Assembly: GCA_003567625.1 (NCBI GenBank)
Contig: PWZB01000148.1
Location: 1 to 42,889, forward strand
Reading direction: 5' to 3'
DNA from: Bacteroidales bacterium
GTDB taxonomy: Bacteria; Bacteroidota; Bacteroidia; Bacteroidales; UBA7960
Length of the DNA stretch: 42,889 bases
The notes below the pieces were generated by a model, which was not told the origin of the DNA, ran no database searches, and was given only the letters and a program-made list of their open reading frames with translations. Each line of letters opens with the position of its first letter. The first letter of the stretch is position 1. Made by a program: the position numbers and the translations under genes. This document shows, in pieces, positions 32,936 to 41,185 of this stretch.

Positions 32936-34228
32936 ATGGAGAAAACAGATGATATTAAAATAAAGAGAGGTTTAGATGTGTTAAATTCGCATAAAGACAG
33001 CAAGCTGATATCACATCTTAACAGTTGTGTGCATTGCGGGCTATGTGCTAAAACATGTCTCTATTATCTTACTACAAAAGATGAACGATTTATACCTGCG
33101 AGAAAAGTCGAACTGGTTTCATCAATTTATCGCAGGTATTTTACTTTCACGGGAAGAACATTTCCCGGGTTGGTGAAAGCCCGTGAGCTTGATGATAAGA
33201 CCGTTGAAGAGATGGTTGATTTGCTTTACGGAGCTTGTGTGATGTGTGGTCGATGTGTTCAACATTGCTCAATTGGTGTTGACATAGAATATGTTGTTAG
33301 AAAAGGACGTGAGATGCTGGCTGAGATGGGCTATGTGCCCGGATCACTGCAATCAACCGTAAAAGCTGCATTAGAAACGGGAAACAACATGGGTATTTCC
33401 TATGAAGATTTTGTTGATACAGTTGAATGGATGGAAGAAGAGCTGCAGGACGAATGTAATGACACTGAAGCTCGTATTCCTCTTAACGAACACGGGAAGA
33501 ATGTTTTATACACTTTGAATCCCCGGGAGCCAAAGTTCTTTCCACTCTCCATTTCAGCTATGGCAAAGGTGTTTTATGCGGCAAAAGAAAGCTGGACATT
33601 ATCAACAAACATGTACGATGTTACCAATTACGCTTATTTTTCAAGCCATCCGGGAGAAGCCAAAAAGATAGCACAACGTATGTATGATGAAATGCACAAG
33701 ATGAAAGCCAAAAGACTGGTACTTGGCGAATGTGGGCACGGAGTGAGGTCTAACAGATGGGAAGCGTCAAACTATATAGAAAAAGAGTTTCCCTTCGAAG
33801 CTATAACATCGGTGGAGCTTATGGCCGAATATATCAGGGACGGGCGCATTAAACCCGACAAGGAAAGAATAAAAGATACCGTAACGTTACATGATCCATG
33901 CAATCTTACAAGGGGCTCGGGTGTTATAAAAGAGCAGAGATACATTCTGAAAAACTGTGTGAATGATCTTGTTGAGATGACCCCGCACGGCACTGATAAC
34001 TTTTGCTGTGGCGGTGGTGGCGGTCAACTGGCTATGAGCGAATATAACGACAGAAGGCTGAAAATTGCCGAACTGAAAATAGGGCAAATACGCAAAACAG
34101 GCGCAGTCATAGTGGCTACCCCGTGTCATAACTGCATTGACCAGCTGATACAAATCAATGTTACTTATAACCTGAACGTACAGATAAAAACATTAGCAGA
34201 AATAGTTGCCGATTCTTTACCGGTTTAA
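32936..34228 (+). CDS. DsrK/HdrD-like Fe-S subunit
   Basis: 430 aa. Two ferredoxin-type [4Fe-4S] motifs, CVHCGLCAKTC (~32-42) and CVMCGRCVQHC (~102-112), are followed by CCG-type cysteine regions: GECGHGVRSN, HDPCNLTRGSG, the CCGGGGG block and TPCHNCIDQ. The last group matches the cysteine cluster that binds the noncubane [4Fe-4S] of HdrB/HdrD and DsrK, the site that cleaves heterodisulfides or the DsrC trisulfide. It sits on the cytoplasmic side, docked to the cytochrome b subunit encoded just upstream. No signal peptide. With DsrC in the same operon, DsrC is the probable substrate. Confidence 0.88.
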   Translation: MEKTDDIKIKRGLDVLNSHKDSKLISHLNSCVHCGLCAKTCLYYLTTKDERFIPARKVELVSSIYRRYFTFTGRTFPGLVKARELDDKTVEEMVDLLYGACVMCGRCVQHCSIGVDIEYVVRKGREMLAEMGYVPGSLQSTVKAALETGNNMGISYEDFVDTVEWMEEELQDECNDTEARIPLNEHGKNVLYTLNPREPKFFPLSISAMAKVFYAAKESWTLSTNMYDVTNYAYFSSHPGEAKKIAQRMYDEMHKMKAKRLVLGECGHGVRSNRWEASNYIEKEFPFEAITSVELMAEYIRDGRIKPDKERIKDTVTLHDPCNLTRGSGVIKEQRYILKNCVNDLVEMTPHGTDNFCCGGGGGQLAMSEYNDRRLKIAELKIGQIRKTGAVIVATPCHNCIDQLIQINVTYNLNVQIKTLAEIVADSLPV

Positions 34229-34262
34229 AAAAGATCATTGAAAATTATTAACAATCTAAGTC

Positions 34263-35444
34263 ATGCAAAATTTGATATATCTTGATAATGCGGCTACAAC
34301 ATTTCCGAAGCCCGAAGAAGTTTACAGATTCATGGATGAGTTTTACCGCGACAATGGTGTAAGTCCGGGCAGGTCGGGCTTTGACGCATCATTGGAGGCT
34401 GAGGAGCTTGTTGCTGAAACACGCAGGATCATGATGGAATTTTTAAACGGCGACGGTGATCCCGACAGGCTCACCTTCAGTTACAATGCCAGTGACTCGC
34501 TGAATATGATAATACAAGGTCTTGCCAAAAAAGGCGACCATGTCGTTACAACGATGCTTGAACACAACTCCGTGCTGCGACCTCTGCACCATCTCGAACT
34601 GGAAGGCACTATTGAAGTCACTCATGTACCGTTTGACAAGCATGGATATATAGACCCCGATGATATAAAAAAAGCATTGCGTTCCAACACCAAAATGGTT
34701 GTGGTAAATCATTGTTCAAACATCATAGGCACCGTACAGCCTGTCGGTGAAATCGGCAAGATCTGTAAGGATGCCGGTGTGTTGTTTGTGGTTGACGGGG
34801 CTCAGGGAGCAGGGGCGGTCAAAGTTGATATGCAAGCGATGGGTATTGATGTTTATGTATTCACGGGGCACAAGTCGCTGATGGGCCCTACCGGTATCGG
34901 CGGCTCTTACGTGATGAAGGATGTCACGGTCAAATATACGCGATTCGGAGGTACGGGGGTACGTTCGGCACAACTTACGCATCTTGAAGAATTCCCATAC
35001 AGGCTTGAGTGCGGCACACTCAATATGACCGGTGTAGCAGGATTAAACGCGGGAGTAAAGTGGATAAATAAAACCGGTATTGAAAAGGTACATAATCATG
35101 AATTGGCACTATGGGACAGGCTGAGAACAGGATTGCAAAAAACAGACAGGGTTATAACATACTGCGCCGAAAACACCGAAAACCAAAACGCTGTGCTGAG
35201 CTTCAATATTAAAGGCATACCCGCCGCAGACGTGGGTATGATGCTCGATGTTGATCATAACATCGCATGCCGCACAGGATTGCAATGCGCACCTAAAGTG
35301 CATGAAATAATAAAAACCATAGATATTAAAGGAACAGTAAGATTCGGCATAGGACCATTCAATACGGAAGAACATATAGATGCGGCAATTAACGGTGTCA
35401 GCGAAATTGCTTCAAACAACGCACTGAAAACCCAAGCTCCTTAA
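34263..35444 (+). CDS. Cysteine desulfurase (class V PLP enzyme)
   Basis: 393 aa. YLDNAATTFPKPEEV is the classic N-terminus. The PLP lysine is Lys204 in FTGHKSLMGPTGIGG, the PLP-binding Asp178 is in VVDGAQGAGAV, and the persulfide-forming cysteine is Cys342 in RTGLQCAP. It removes sulfur from L-cysteine as a persulfide. It is the last gene of the dsrC operon (34 bp after the Fe-S subunit), so the persulfide could be handed to DsrC; that is inference. Selenocysteine lyase activity cannot be excluded. Its last 47 bp overlap the 3' end of the convergent FISUMP gene. Confidence 0.9.
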   Translation: MQNLIYLDNAATTFPKPEEVYRFMDEFYRDNGVSPGRSGFDASLEAEELVAETRRIMMEFLNGDGDPDRLTFSYNASDSLNMIIQGLAKKGDHVVTTMLEHNSVLRPLHHLELEGTIEVTHVPFDKHGYIDPDDIKKALRSNTKMVVVNHCSNIIGTVQPVGEIGKICKDAGVLFVVDGAQGAGAVKVDMQAMGIDVYVFTGHKSLMGPTGIGGSYVMKDVTVKYTRFGGTGVRSAQLTHLEEFPYRLECGTLNMTGVAGLNAGVKWINKTGIEKVHNHELALWDRLRTGLQKTDRVITYCAENTENQNAVLSFNIKGIPAADVGMMLDVDHNIACRTGLQCAPKVHEIIKTIDIKGTVRFGIGPFNTEEHIDAAINGVSEIASNNALKTQAP

Positions 35445-36435
35445 GGAGATAGTATTGGCTTACATTGCCGTTGCCACGACCGATGCTTCTGGACCATGCG
35501 GTTATCGGTGAATATTCGGTAGAAGACCAAAAATAACCGAGGTTTCCAAATCCGTAAAAACCGCCACTGAAGCTACGGCAACCGCCCGGGATAACTGAAA
35601 ACCCGAATTCATCCGTGCCGTAATGCGTATCATGCGAATTCCACCTCGGATGCTCATCCGTGTCACAATCTCCGCCCAACGGCGATTTCACTTGCCTGCA
35701 GGATTTCAGAACATTGCCAACTCCTTCTATATCATCCACGTCATTTGATAAATCATACTTGTCCATTAAATAATTCAACAATTCCGCCCATTCATCATGA
35801 GCAGGTACACGCCAGCCTTCAGGGCAAAGCCCCCTGTTGTCATCAACCGCATGCCAGTTATATAATTTCCCGTAAGCATTAACCATTTCTTCTTCAGACT
35901 CAACACCATCAACATTATCGTGCGGAAATACGGCATAAGCACCTTGTTCTGTGCTTTCCCATTCGGAATCAGATAGCCCTGCAGGTATATCTGTACCATC
36001 GTCATATCTCGTAGTACGAAGGTTTTCCGCCATCCACTCCATGTTGCCAATAATTACGGTAGCATATCTATTACCATCAATGTCGCTGACACCATCACCG
36101 TAATCTATACTAATTTTGAAGACGGCAATAAGCGCAATATCTTCTGCAGGTATTGTTACAATTGCCGAGTCTGACCGGGGATTATCAATATGCTCCGTAT
36201 CACCCGCCCAGTTGATGAACTCATAACTTTCACCGGCAGTGGCTATGATATTTACCTTTTCACCTTCTTCATATTTGCCCGCACCGTCAACACTGCCCCC
36301 TTCCCCAGGACTCACGGCAAGCGAAAGAGTATAAAAATGAACCGGAGCAGGCACATCTTCTTCTTCACAACCCCAGGCAAAAATCATGATAAGAATAGCT
36401 AAAGATAATATCCGGATAGTTCCTTTTCTTTTCAT
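35398..36435 (-). CDS. FISUMP-domain lipoprotein with InlB-like repeat (copy 2)
   Basis: 345 aa. The lipoprotein signal ends at Cys23 (MIFAWGC). Residues ~33-110 are an InlB-like repeat (GKYEEGEKVNIIATAGESYE, then FINWAGDTEH). Residues ~115-345 are the FISUMP domain: DIDGNRYATVIIGNMEWMAE, NLRTTRYDDG, CPEGWRVPAHDEWAELLNYL and C-terminal GFSVRCLK. It shares architecture and many blocks with the protein at 9909-10922, including the LKSCRQ..SPLGG.CDT.EHPRWN segment, so the two are recent paralogues. Surface-exposed and of unknown function. Its 3' end overlaps the cysteine desulfurase by 47 bp; the overlap encodes conserved C-terminal residues in this gene, so it is real. Confidence 0.85.
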   Translation of the reverse strand: MKRKGTIRILSLAILIMIFAWGCEEEDVPAPVHFYTLSLAVSPGEGGSVDGAGKYEEGEKVNIIATAGESYEFINWAGDTEHIDNPRSDSAIVTIPAEDIALIAVFKISIDYGDGVSDIDGNRYATVIIGNMEWMAENLRTTRYDDGTDIPAGLSDSEWESTEQGAYAVFPHDNVDGVESEEEMVNAYGKLYNWHAVDDNRGLCPEGWRVPAHDEWAELLNYLMDKYDLSNDVDDIEGVGNVLKSCRQVKSPLGGDCDTDEHPRWNSHDTHYGTDEFGFSVIPGGCRSFSGGFYGFGNLGYFWSSTEYSPITAWSRSIGRGNGNVSQYYLLKELGFSVRCLKQFR

Positions 36436-36552
36436 TTCGCCTATTATCTGAATAACTCCTATATAACTCTTTTTTAATTATCTCTATGGTTCACTGGTGT
36501 CTGTGGTTAATAAATAAACTTATACCGCAGAGGGATACTAATTCAAATTACC

Positions 36553-36624
36553 TTTGTGAACGTACTTAGTGTTTGTGAACGTACTTAGTGTTTGTGAACG
36601 TACTTAGTGTTTGTGAACGTACTT
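36553..36624 (+). repeat. 19-bp tandem repeat, about 3.8 copies
   Basis: The unit tttgtgaacgtacttagtg occurs at 36553, 36572 and 36591 without change, and a fourth partial copy (36610-36624) ends in tttttg instead. The word gtgaacgtactt also appears at 42718-42729 and, shortened to aacgtactt, at 41014 and 42693. Confidence 0.8.
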
Positions 36625-36634
36625 TTTGTCCGTC

Positions 36635-36657
36635 GTGGTTAAATTTATTACCACAAA
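36635..36657. repeat. Dispersed hairpin repeat, copy A
   Basis: gtggt (36635-36639) pairs with accac (36650-36654) around an AT-rich loop, just after the aacgtactt tandem array. It is a shorter relative of the hairpins at 41030-41060 and 42736-42773. Confidence 0.4.
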
Positions 36658-36809
36658 CAAAAAATTTTTCTATTGACAAAGATAATCAATATCCTGTTAA
36701 ATATTATTTCAGCCTGTTTTCTTAGTTAATTCTTAAATCAAAAATCTTTAATCAATATTCGTTATTCAAAAAAGTTTAACATTATAGACAGACACTAATT
36801 AATCATTCT

Positions 36810-36817
36810 TATCTTTG
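36810..36817 (+). promoter_or_regulatory. -7 box for panB
   Basis: TATCTTTG matches TAnnTTTG and lies 37 bp before the panB ATG. The -33 element is not obvious. Confidence 0.45.
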
Positions 36818-36854
36818 ATGTCAATTTTTTTTACAAACCATAACATATATCAAC

Positions 36855-37667
36855 ATGAAAACGCCCAATGTGCCTAAGGTCACCACACATGTGCTTAATG
36901 AGATGAAGGTGCGCGGTAAAAAAATATCCATGCTCACTTCTTATGATTATTCGATGGCAAGAATAGTTGATTGTGCAGGCATAGATGTTATACTTGTAGG
37001 TGATTCGGCTTCCAATGTTATGGCAGGGCATAAGACCACTTTACCTGTTACTCTTAATGAGATGATCTATCATGCATCATCTGTTACACGTGGGTCTGAA
37101 AGAGCGCTTGTAGTTGTCGATCTGCCTTTTGGCACATACCAGGGTAACTCGAGGAAAGCCCTGGAATCCGCTATAAGGATCATGAAAGAATCTTCAGCAG
37201 ACGCAGTAAAACTAGAAGGCGGCGGTGAAATAATAGAATCGGTAATTCGTATTCTCTCCGCCGGTATACCGGTTATGGGTCATTTGGGGCTTACCCCGCA
37301 ATCAATTCATAAGTTTGGTACGTACAGGGTAAGGGCAACAGAACCCGAAGAAGCCAAAAAAATAATTGCCGATGCACAACTACTCGCAGATACCGGTTGT
37401 TTTGCTTTAGTGCTTGAGAAAATCCCTGCCAAATTGGCTGAAAAAATCACCAAGTCAATAAAAATTCCCGTTATTGGTATAGGAGCAGGAAATAAAGTTG
37501 ACGGGCAGGTTCTTGTGATTCATGATATGCTTGGAATAAATCAGGACTTTTCTCCAAGGTTTCTCCGGCGATACCATAATCTGCATGAAGAAATAAAAAT
37601 GGCTGTAGAAAAATATATCCGCGATGTGAAAAATGTTGATTTTCCAAATGAGAATGAACAGTACTGA
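36855..37667 (+). CDS. panB: 3-methyl-2-oxobutanoate hydroxymethyltransferase
   Basis: 270 aa, normal length. Catalyses hydroxymethyl transfer from methylene-tetrahydrofolate to 2-oxoisovalerate, giving ketopantoate, the first step of pantothenate (CoA) synthesis. Family motifs: [29 protein letters not shown] (metal-binding Asp), [17 protein letters not shown] (metal-binding Glu region), GHLGLTPQS, and PVIGIGAG. It is complete. An RluA-type gene follows after 105 bp; panC is not seen in the window. Confidence 0.96.
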   Translation: MKTPNVPKVTTHVLNEMKVRGKKISMLTSYDYSMARIVDCAGIDVILVGDSASNVMAGHKTTLPVTLNEMIYHASSVTRGSERALVVVDLPFGTYQGNSRKALESAIRIMKESSADAVKLEGGGEIIESVIRILSAGIPVMGHLGLTPQSIHKFGTYRVRATEPEEAKKIIADAQLLADTGCFALVLEKIPAKLAEKITKSIKIPVIGIGAGNKVDGQVLVIHDMLGINQDFSPRFLRRYHNLHEEIKMAVEKYIRDVKNVDFPNENEQY

Positions 37668-37772
37668 TAAGATAAGTGAAGTAAAAGAAAAAGACGGGAT
37701 ACAGGAGGCAAAGAACACAAAACACAGGCCGGGGAGCATATAACAGACAAGTTAGACAATTCTGCGAAATAA

Positions 37773-38495
37773 ATGGTTATGGAAATCCTGACACCACTTG
37801 CTTTCCGAATATTATACGAAGACAATCACCTGGTAATAGTGAATAAGTTACCTTCAGAGATCGTCCAGGGTGATAAAACCGGTGATGTACCCTTAAGCGA
37901 CACCGTAAAAGCTTATATTGCAAAGAAATATAAAAAACCCGGCAATGTATTTTTGGGAGTTGTGCACCGTGTTGACCGTCCTGTGAGCGGAGCAGTAGTT
38001 TTTGCCCGCACATCAAAAGCATTGGCAAGGACTAATGAAATGTTGAAAAAAAAAGAAATACAAAAAAAATACTGGGCTGTAATAAAAAACAAACCCCCCG
38101 AAAAAAAAGGAAAATTAGTTCATTTCCTCAAAAAAAATGAAAAGCAAAACAAATCATACGTAGTTAAAAAAGGTACCCCGGGCAGCAAAAACAGTGAACT
38201 ATTTTACAAAGTACTCTGCCAAAGCCAAAGATATTACCTGCTAGAGGTTGTACTTATAACAGGCCGTCACCACCAGGCCAGGGCACAACTGTCAGCAATG
38301 GGATGCCCTGTAAAAGGCGACCTGAAATATGGTTTTGAACGCGGTAACAAAGACGCCAGTATTCACCTGCATGCGCGTGAAATAACGTTGTTACACCCGG
38401 TAAAAAAAACAAAAATAAACATTACCGCTCCTGTGCCCGATGACTTACTCTGGAAATCGTTTGAAAACTCTTACAAGCCGGACGCAAATCTTTAG
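37773..38495 (+). CDS. RluA family 23S/tRNA pseudouridine synthase
   Basis: 240 aa. Isomerises uridine to pseudouridine in rRNA or tRNA. The catalytic Asp68 is in VVHRVDRPVSGAVVFARTSKA, the RluA 'HRLD..TSG' motif, preceded by RILYEDNHLVIVNKLP. The C-terminal part has LITGRHHQARAQLSAMGCPV, then GDLKYG, both standard for the family. There is no N-terminal S4 domain, so it belongs to the short single-domain RluA type (like RluA/TruC); the target site is not predictable. An internal Met at position 3 (37779) is an equally good start. Confidence 0.9.
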   Translation: MVMEILTPLAFRILYEDNHLVIVNKLPSEIVQGDKTGDVPLSDTVKAYIAKKYKKPGNVFLGVVHRVDRPVSGAVVFARTSKALARTNEMLKKKEIQKKYWAVIKNKPPEKKGKLVHFLKKNEKQNKSYVVKKGTPGSKNSELFYKVLCQSQRYYLLEVVLITGRHHQARAQLSAMGCPVKGDLKYGFERGNKDASIHLHAREITLLHPVKKTKINITAPVPDDLLWKSFENSYKPDANL

Positions 38496-38607
38496 TCAAA
38501 AAATATTGTCTGAATTGTTTTTAAAATTAAAAAACTATTAATACCATCGAATTACGAATTAATATCGATTACCTATTTACCGAATACCGATTACCTCTCA
38601 CCACCCG

Positions 38608-38713
38608 TTCACCCCGTTAAATATAAACTATTTTAAAATTATTGTTGTTTTGATCAACATCGAACCAACGTTACAACCTTGCATAATATATTACCTATGT
38701 TATTTAACGGGGT
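38608..38713. repeat. Hairpin-type dispersed repeat, copy 2
   Basis: accccgttaaata (38611-38623) and tatttaacggggt (38701-38713) are perfect 13-bp reverse complements 77 bp apart. The left end matches the element at 3364 in 22 of 24 positions. The middle of the two copies differs in length and sequence. Confidence 0.55.
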
Positions 38714-38797
38714 AAACCCGTTACTCTCAACGATAGCTTATAAATCAATCAGAATGTAAAAAAAATATTATTTTTCATAACATTATATAATTATTAT

Positions 38798-38805
38798 TAT
38801 TTTTG
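38798..38805 (+). promoter_or_regulatory. -7 box for small lipoprotein gene
   Basis: TATTTTTG matches TAnnTTTG and lies 61 bp before the ATG at 38867. It is in a very AT-rich stretch, so a chance match is possible. Confidence 0.35.
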
Positions 38806-38866
38806 AAGTTGAAAATTTCACCGGGTCAAAATTTCAGGAAAAGCAATCAGGAATAAAACAGAACAC

Positions 38867-39259
38867 ATGAAAACACTAAAATGTCACATATTGGTATTTA
38901 CCATACTTTTGTTATTTGCAGGTTGTAAAACAGAAAAAGATTTGCTTGAGGGCGAATGGGACCATGTCAATGTAGAAAATATTGAAGCTCCTTATACCTA
39001 CCACTGGCATTTTTATGATGGTATAGTTACAATAAGGCAAATATGCAAGTCTGAGCCAGGCAATGTTGAAGTTGTGGATGAAGGCATATATCGTTTAAAA
39101 CCTGTTTATGACAAGACCTATCTCGCATTAAGGTTTGATGACCCTTTTTTTGCGGGGCATAGCACCGATTGGCAGGTTAAGACTTTGAATAAGGAGATAC
39201 TTATTATCATACACGATGATTATGGAGGTGTTTATCAACGTGAATTTGTAAAAAAATAA
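38867..39259 (+). CDS. Small lipoprotein, possibly lipocalin-like
   Basis: 130 aa. The lipoprotein signal ends at Cys20 (LLLFAGC). The mature part starts with EKDLLEGEWDHVNVENI, the 'l.G.W.l......' opening common to lipocalin-like or DUF4488-like small lipoproteins, and continues with alternating beta strands (YTYHWHFYDGIVTIRQI, GIYRLKP, TYLALRFDD, EILIIIHDDYGGVYQREF). Periplasmic or outer-membrane attached; function unknown. A terminator follows. The gene is single. Confidence 0.7.
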   Translation: MKTLKCHILVFTILLLFAGCKTEKDLLEGEWDHVNVENIEAPYTYHWHFYDGIVTIRQICKSEPGNVEVVDEGIYRLKPVYDKTYLALRFDDPFFAGHSTDWQVKTLNKEILIIIHDDYGGVYQREFVKK

Positions 39260-39324
39260 TCAATTAAAAGTTAAACAATAAAATTTTCTTTGTATATTTC
39301 GTCACTTGTTTTCATGGTTGCAGA

Positions 39325-39369
39325 GGGAAAACCTATAAAAGCTTTGTATGGCTTGGTTTTCCCTTTTTT
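39325..39369 (+). terminator. Terminator after small lipoprotein gene
   Basis: gggaaaacc (39325-39333) pairs exactly with ggttttccc (39355-39363), with a 21-nt loop, followed by six T residues. It lies 65 bp after the lipoprotein stop and 73 bp before radA. Confidence 0.65.
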
Positions 39370-39441
39370 CGTATAATCAGGCCTCGTGCCCTGTTTACTG
39401 TTCGTTGTTCATTATCCATATAAAAAAGAATTAATCCATTT

Positions 39442-40809
39442 ATGAGTAAAACAAAAACAGCTTTTTTTTGTCAGAAATGCGGCGTGCAATCTCCGAAATG
39501 GATAGGCAAATGCCCTTCCTGCCATGAATGGAATACATATGTTGAAGAGGTTTTGGAAAAACCTTCCGGCAAGTTATCAGGTTATACGAGGACAAGCACA
39601 GTTTCTGTTCGTCCGAAAAAGCTGGATGACATCAGCACAAAAGAATCGCCAAGATATAAAACCGCTATTTGTGAATTTGACAGGGTTTTGGGTGGCGGAG
39701 TTGTTGCGGGGTCGGTTATGCTGATTGGCGGCGAGCCGGGAATTGGAAAATCAACGCTTATGATGCAGCTTGCTCTTAAAGCCAAAAACATAAAGACCTT
39801 ATATGTTTCGGGTGAAGAAAGCGAAGTTCAGATAAGGATGCGTTCTGAAAGGCTTGGATTGACCAACCCTCAGTGCATTATTTTTACTGAAACCGATACG
39901 GGCAACATTTTCCATCATCTCAATGAGATTCAGCCCGGCATGGTTGTGGTTGATTCGGTGCAGTCAATGATCTCACCGTCAGTTGAGTCTTCCGCAGGCA
40001 GCGTGTCCCAAATCCGTGAATCAGCTTCCGAATTTATCCGTTATGCCAAAGAGACAGGCACGCCGGTATTCCTTGTAGGGCATATAACAAAAGATGGTTC
40101 TCTTGCCGGCCCGAAACTGCTTGAACATATGGTTGATACTGTCCTGGTTTTTGAAGGCGACAGCCACCATATTTACAGGATCTTAAGGGCTACAAAAAAC
40201 AGGTATGGTTCAACTTCAGAATTAGGTATTTTTCAAATGCAGGCTAAAGGGCTTTTTGAAGTCAGTAATCCTTCCGAACTCCTGATGTCTCATTATGACA
40301 AGTCGCTGAGCGGAATAGCCGTTTCAGCTACCATTGAAGGAATAAGGCCCCTGATGATAGAAACACAGGCACTCGTCAGCTCAGCAGTATACGGCACACC
40401 ACAACGCTCATCAACAGGGTTTGATATACGGCGGCTGAATATGCTGCTGGCTGTGCTGGAAAAAAGATGCGGATTCAGAATAGGCGCTAAAGACGTTTTC
40501 CTCAATATAGCAGGCGGAATTAAAGTAAACGACCCGGCTACCGACCTGGGTGTGATATGCAGCATCCTGTCATCAAACGAAGACTCTCCCATTAAACCTA
40601 ACGCTTGTTTTGCCTCCGAAATAGGACTCTCAGGCGAACTAAGACCCGTAACACGAATAGAACAAAGAATTGCAGAAGCTGAAAAACTGGGATTCAACGA
40701 AATATATGTGTCAAAATATAACATGAAAAATTATCATACTAAGCACGAAAAAATAAAAATCATTACCTTTAATAAAATTGAACAGGTCTTTAACAGATTA
40801 TTTGCTTAA
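39442..40809 (+). CDS. radA: DNA repair protein RadA
   Basis: 455 aa, full length. RadA is a RecA-like, DnaB-related ATPase that drives branch migration of recombination intermediates. The N-terminal zinc finger is C10-x2-C13-x10-C24-x2-C27 (FCQKCGVQSP...CPSCHEW). Walker A is GGEPGIGKST (97-106), the RadA-specific KNRYG motif lies in ATKNRYGSTSELGIF, and the C-terminal Lon-protease-like domain includes DVFLNIAGGIKVNDPATDLG. All motifs are intact. Single gene, downstream of a terminator. Confidence 0.97.
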   Translation: MSKTKTAFFCQKCGVQSPKWIGKCPSCHEWNTYVEEVLEKPSGKLSGYTRTSTVSVRPKKLDDISTKESPRYKTAICEFDRVLGGGVVAGSVMLIGGEPGIGKSTLMMQLALKAKNIKTLYVSGEESEVQIRMRSERLGLTNPQCIIFTETDTGNIFHHLNEIQPGMVVVDSVQSMISPSVESSAGSVSQIRESASEFIRYAKETGTPVFLVGHITKDGSLAGPKLLEHMVDTVLVFEGDSHHIYRILRATKNRYGSTSELGIFQMQAKGLFEVSNPSELLMSHYDKSLSGIAVSATIEGIRPLMIETQALVSSAVYGTPQRSSTGFDIRRLNMLLAVLEKRCGFRIGAKDVFLNIAGGIKVNDPATDLGVICSILSSNEDSPIKPNACFASEIGLSGELRPVTRIEQRIAEAEKLGFNEIYVSKYNMKNYHTKHEKIKIITFNKIEQVFNRLFA

Positions 40810-41185
40810 TAAACCGCCCGCTTTAAGAATTTATTTCTTCGGCATACTCCCCGAAATATCTGAAATTTTCGTTAAAACTGTATATTAAATAATTGAATGT
40901 ATTAAAAATGATTTATTTTTACATCCCATAAAAAAATTGAAGACTGGGGGGAGAAGAGGAGAGCGGGAGAGGGTGAGAGCGGGAGAGGGTGAGAAAGATG
41001 AAAGAGGTTGAGAAACGTACTTCGTGGCTTTTGTGGTAAAAAAATATATTTAACCACAAAGTGTTCGGCAGGATTTGTCCTTCAACCTCAGAACAGATAA
41101 CTTTAAAAAGAATTATATGGGATACATATAAATAAATAATAATTCAGTAAATAAATTAAGTAAACTATTATTAAATTTAGAAAAG
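40810..41185. other. Intergenic region with GA-rich and hairpin repeats
   Basis: 376 bp with no gene. A purine-rich tract at 40944-41010 repeats the word gagcgggagagggtga twice and then gagaaagatg; similar tracts occur at 42650-42695 and more weakly near 31434-31470. The hairpin repeat at 41014-41060 follows. Confidence 0.45.
41014..41060. repeat. Dispersed hairpin repeat, copy B
   Basis: aacgtacttcgtggc precedes tttgtggt (41030-41037), which pairs with accacaaa (41053-41060) across an AT-rich loop. The same arrangement recurs at 42718-42773 on the other side of the TolC gene. Confidence 0.6.

Larger units (their letters stand above)
36436..36854. other. Intergenic region with tandem repeat and hairpin
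   Basis: 419 bp with no gene. It contains the 19-bp tandem repeat (36553-36624), a gtggt/accac hairpin (36635-36657) and the panB promoter box (36810-36817), all listed separately. Confidence 0.45.
38496..38866. other. Intergenic region with inverted repeat
   Basis: 371 bp with no gene. It contains the second copy of the accccgttaaata hairpin repeat (38608-38713) and a promoter box at 38798-38805. The stretch 38560-38610 has tacc-rich words (attacctatttaccgaataccgattacct) that are internally repetitive. Confidence 0.4.

Noticed and set aside
36553..36624. CRISPR array candidate
   Set aside because: The 19-bp units are directly adjacent with no spacers, so this is a simple tandem repeat.
40293..40724. 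143-codon minus-strand frame inside radA
   Set aside because: Antisense to conserved RadA coding sequence; no independent support.
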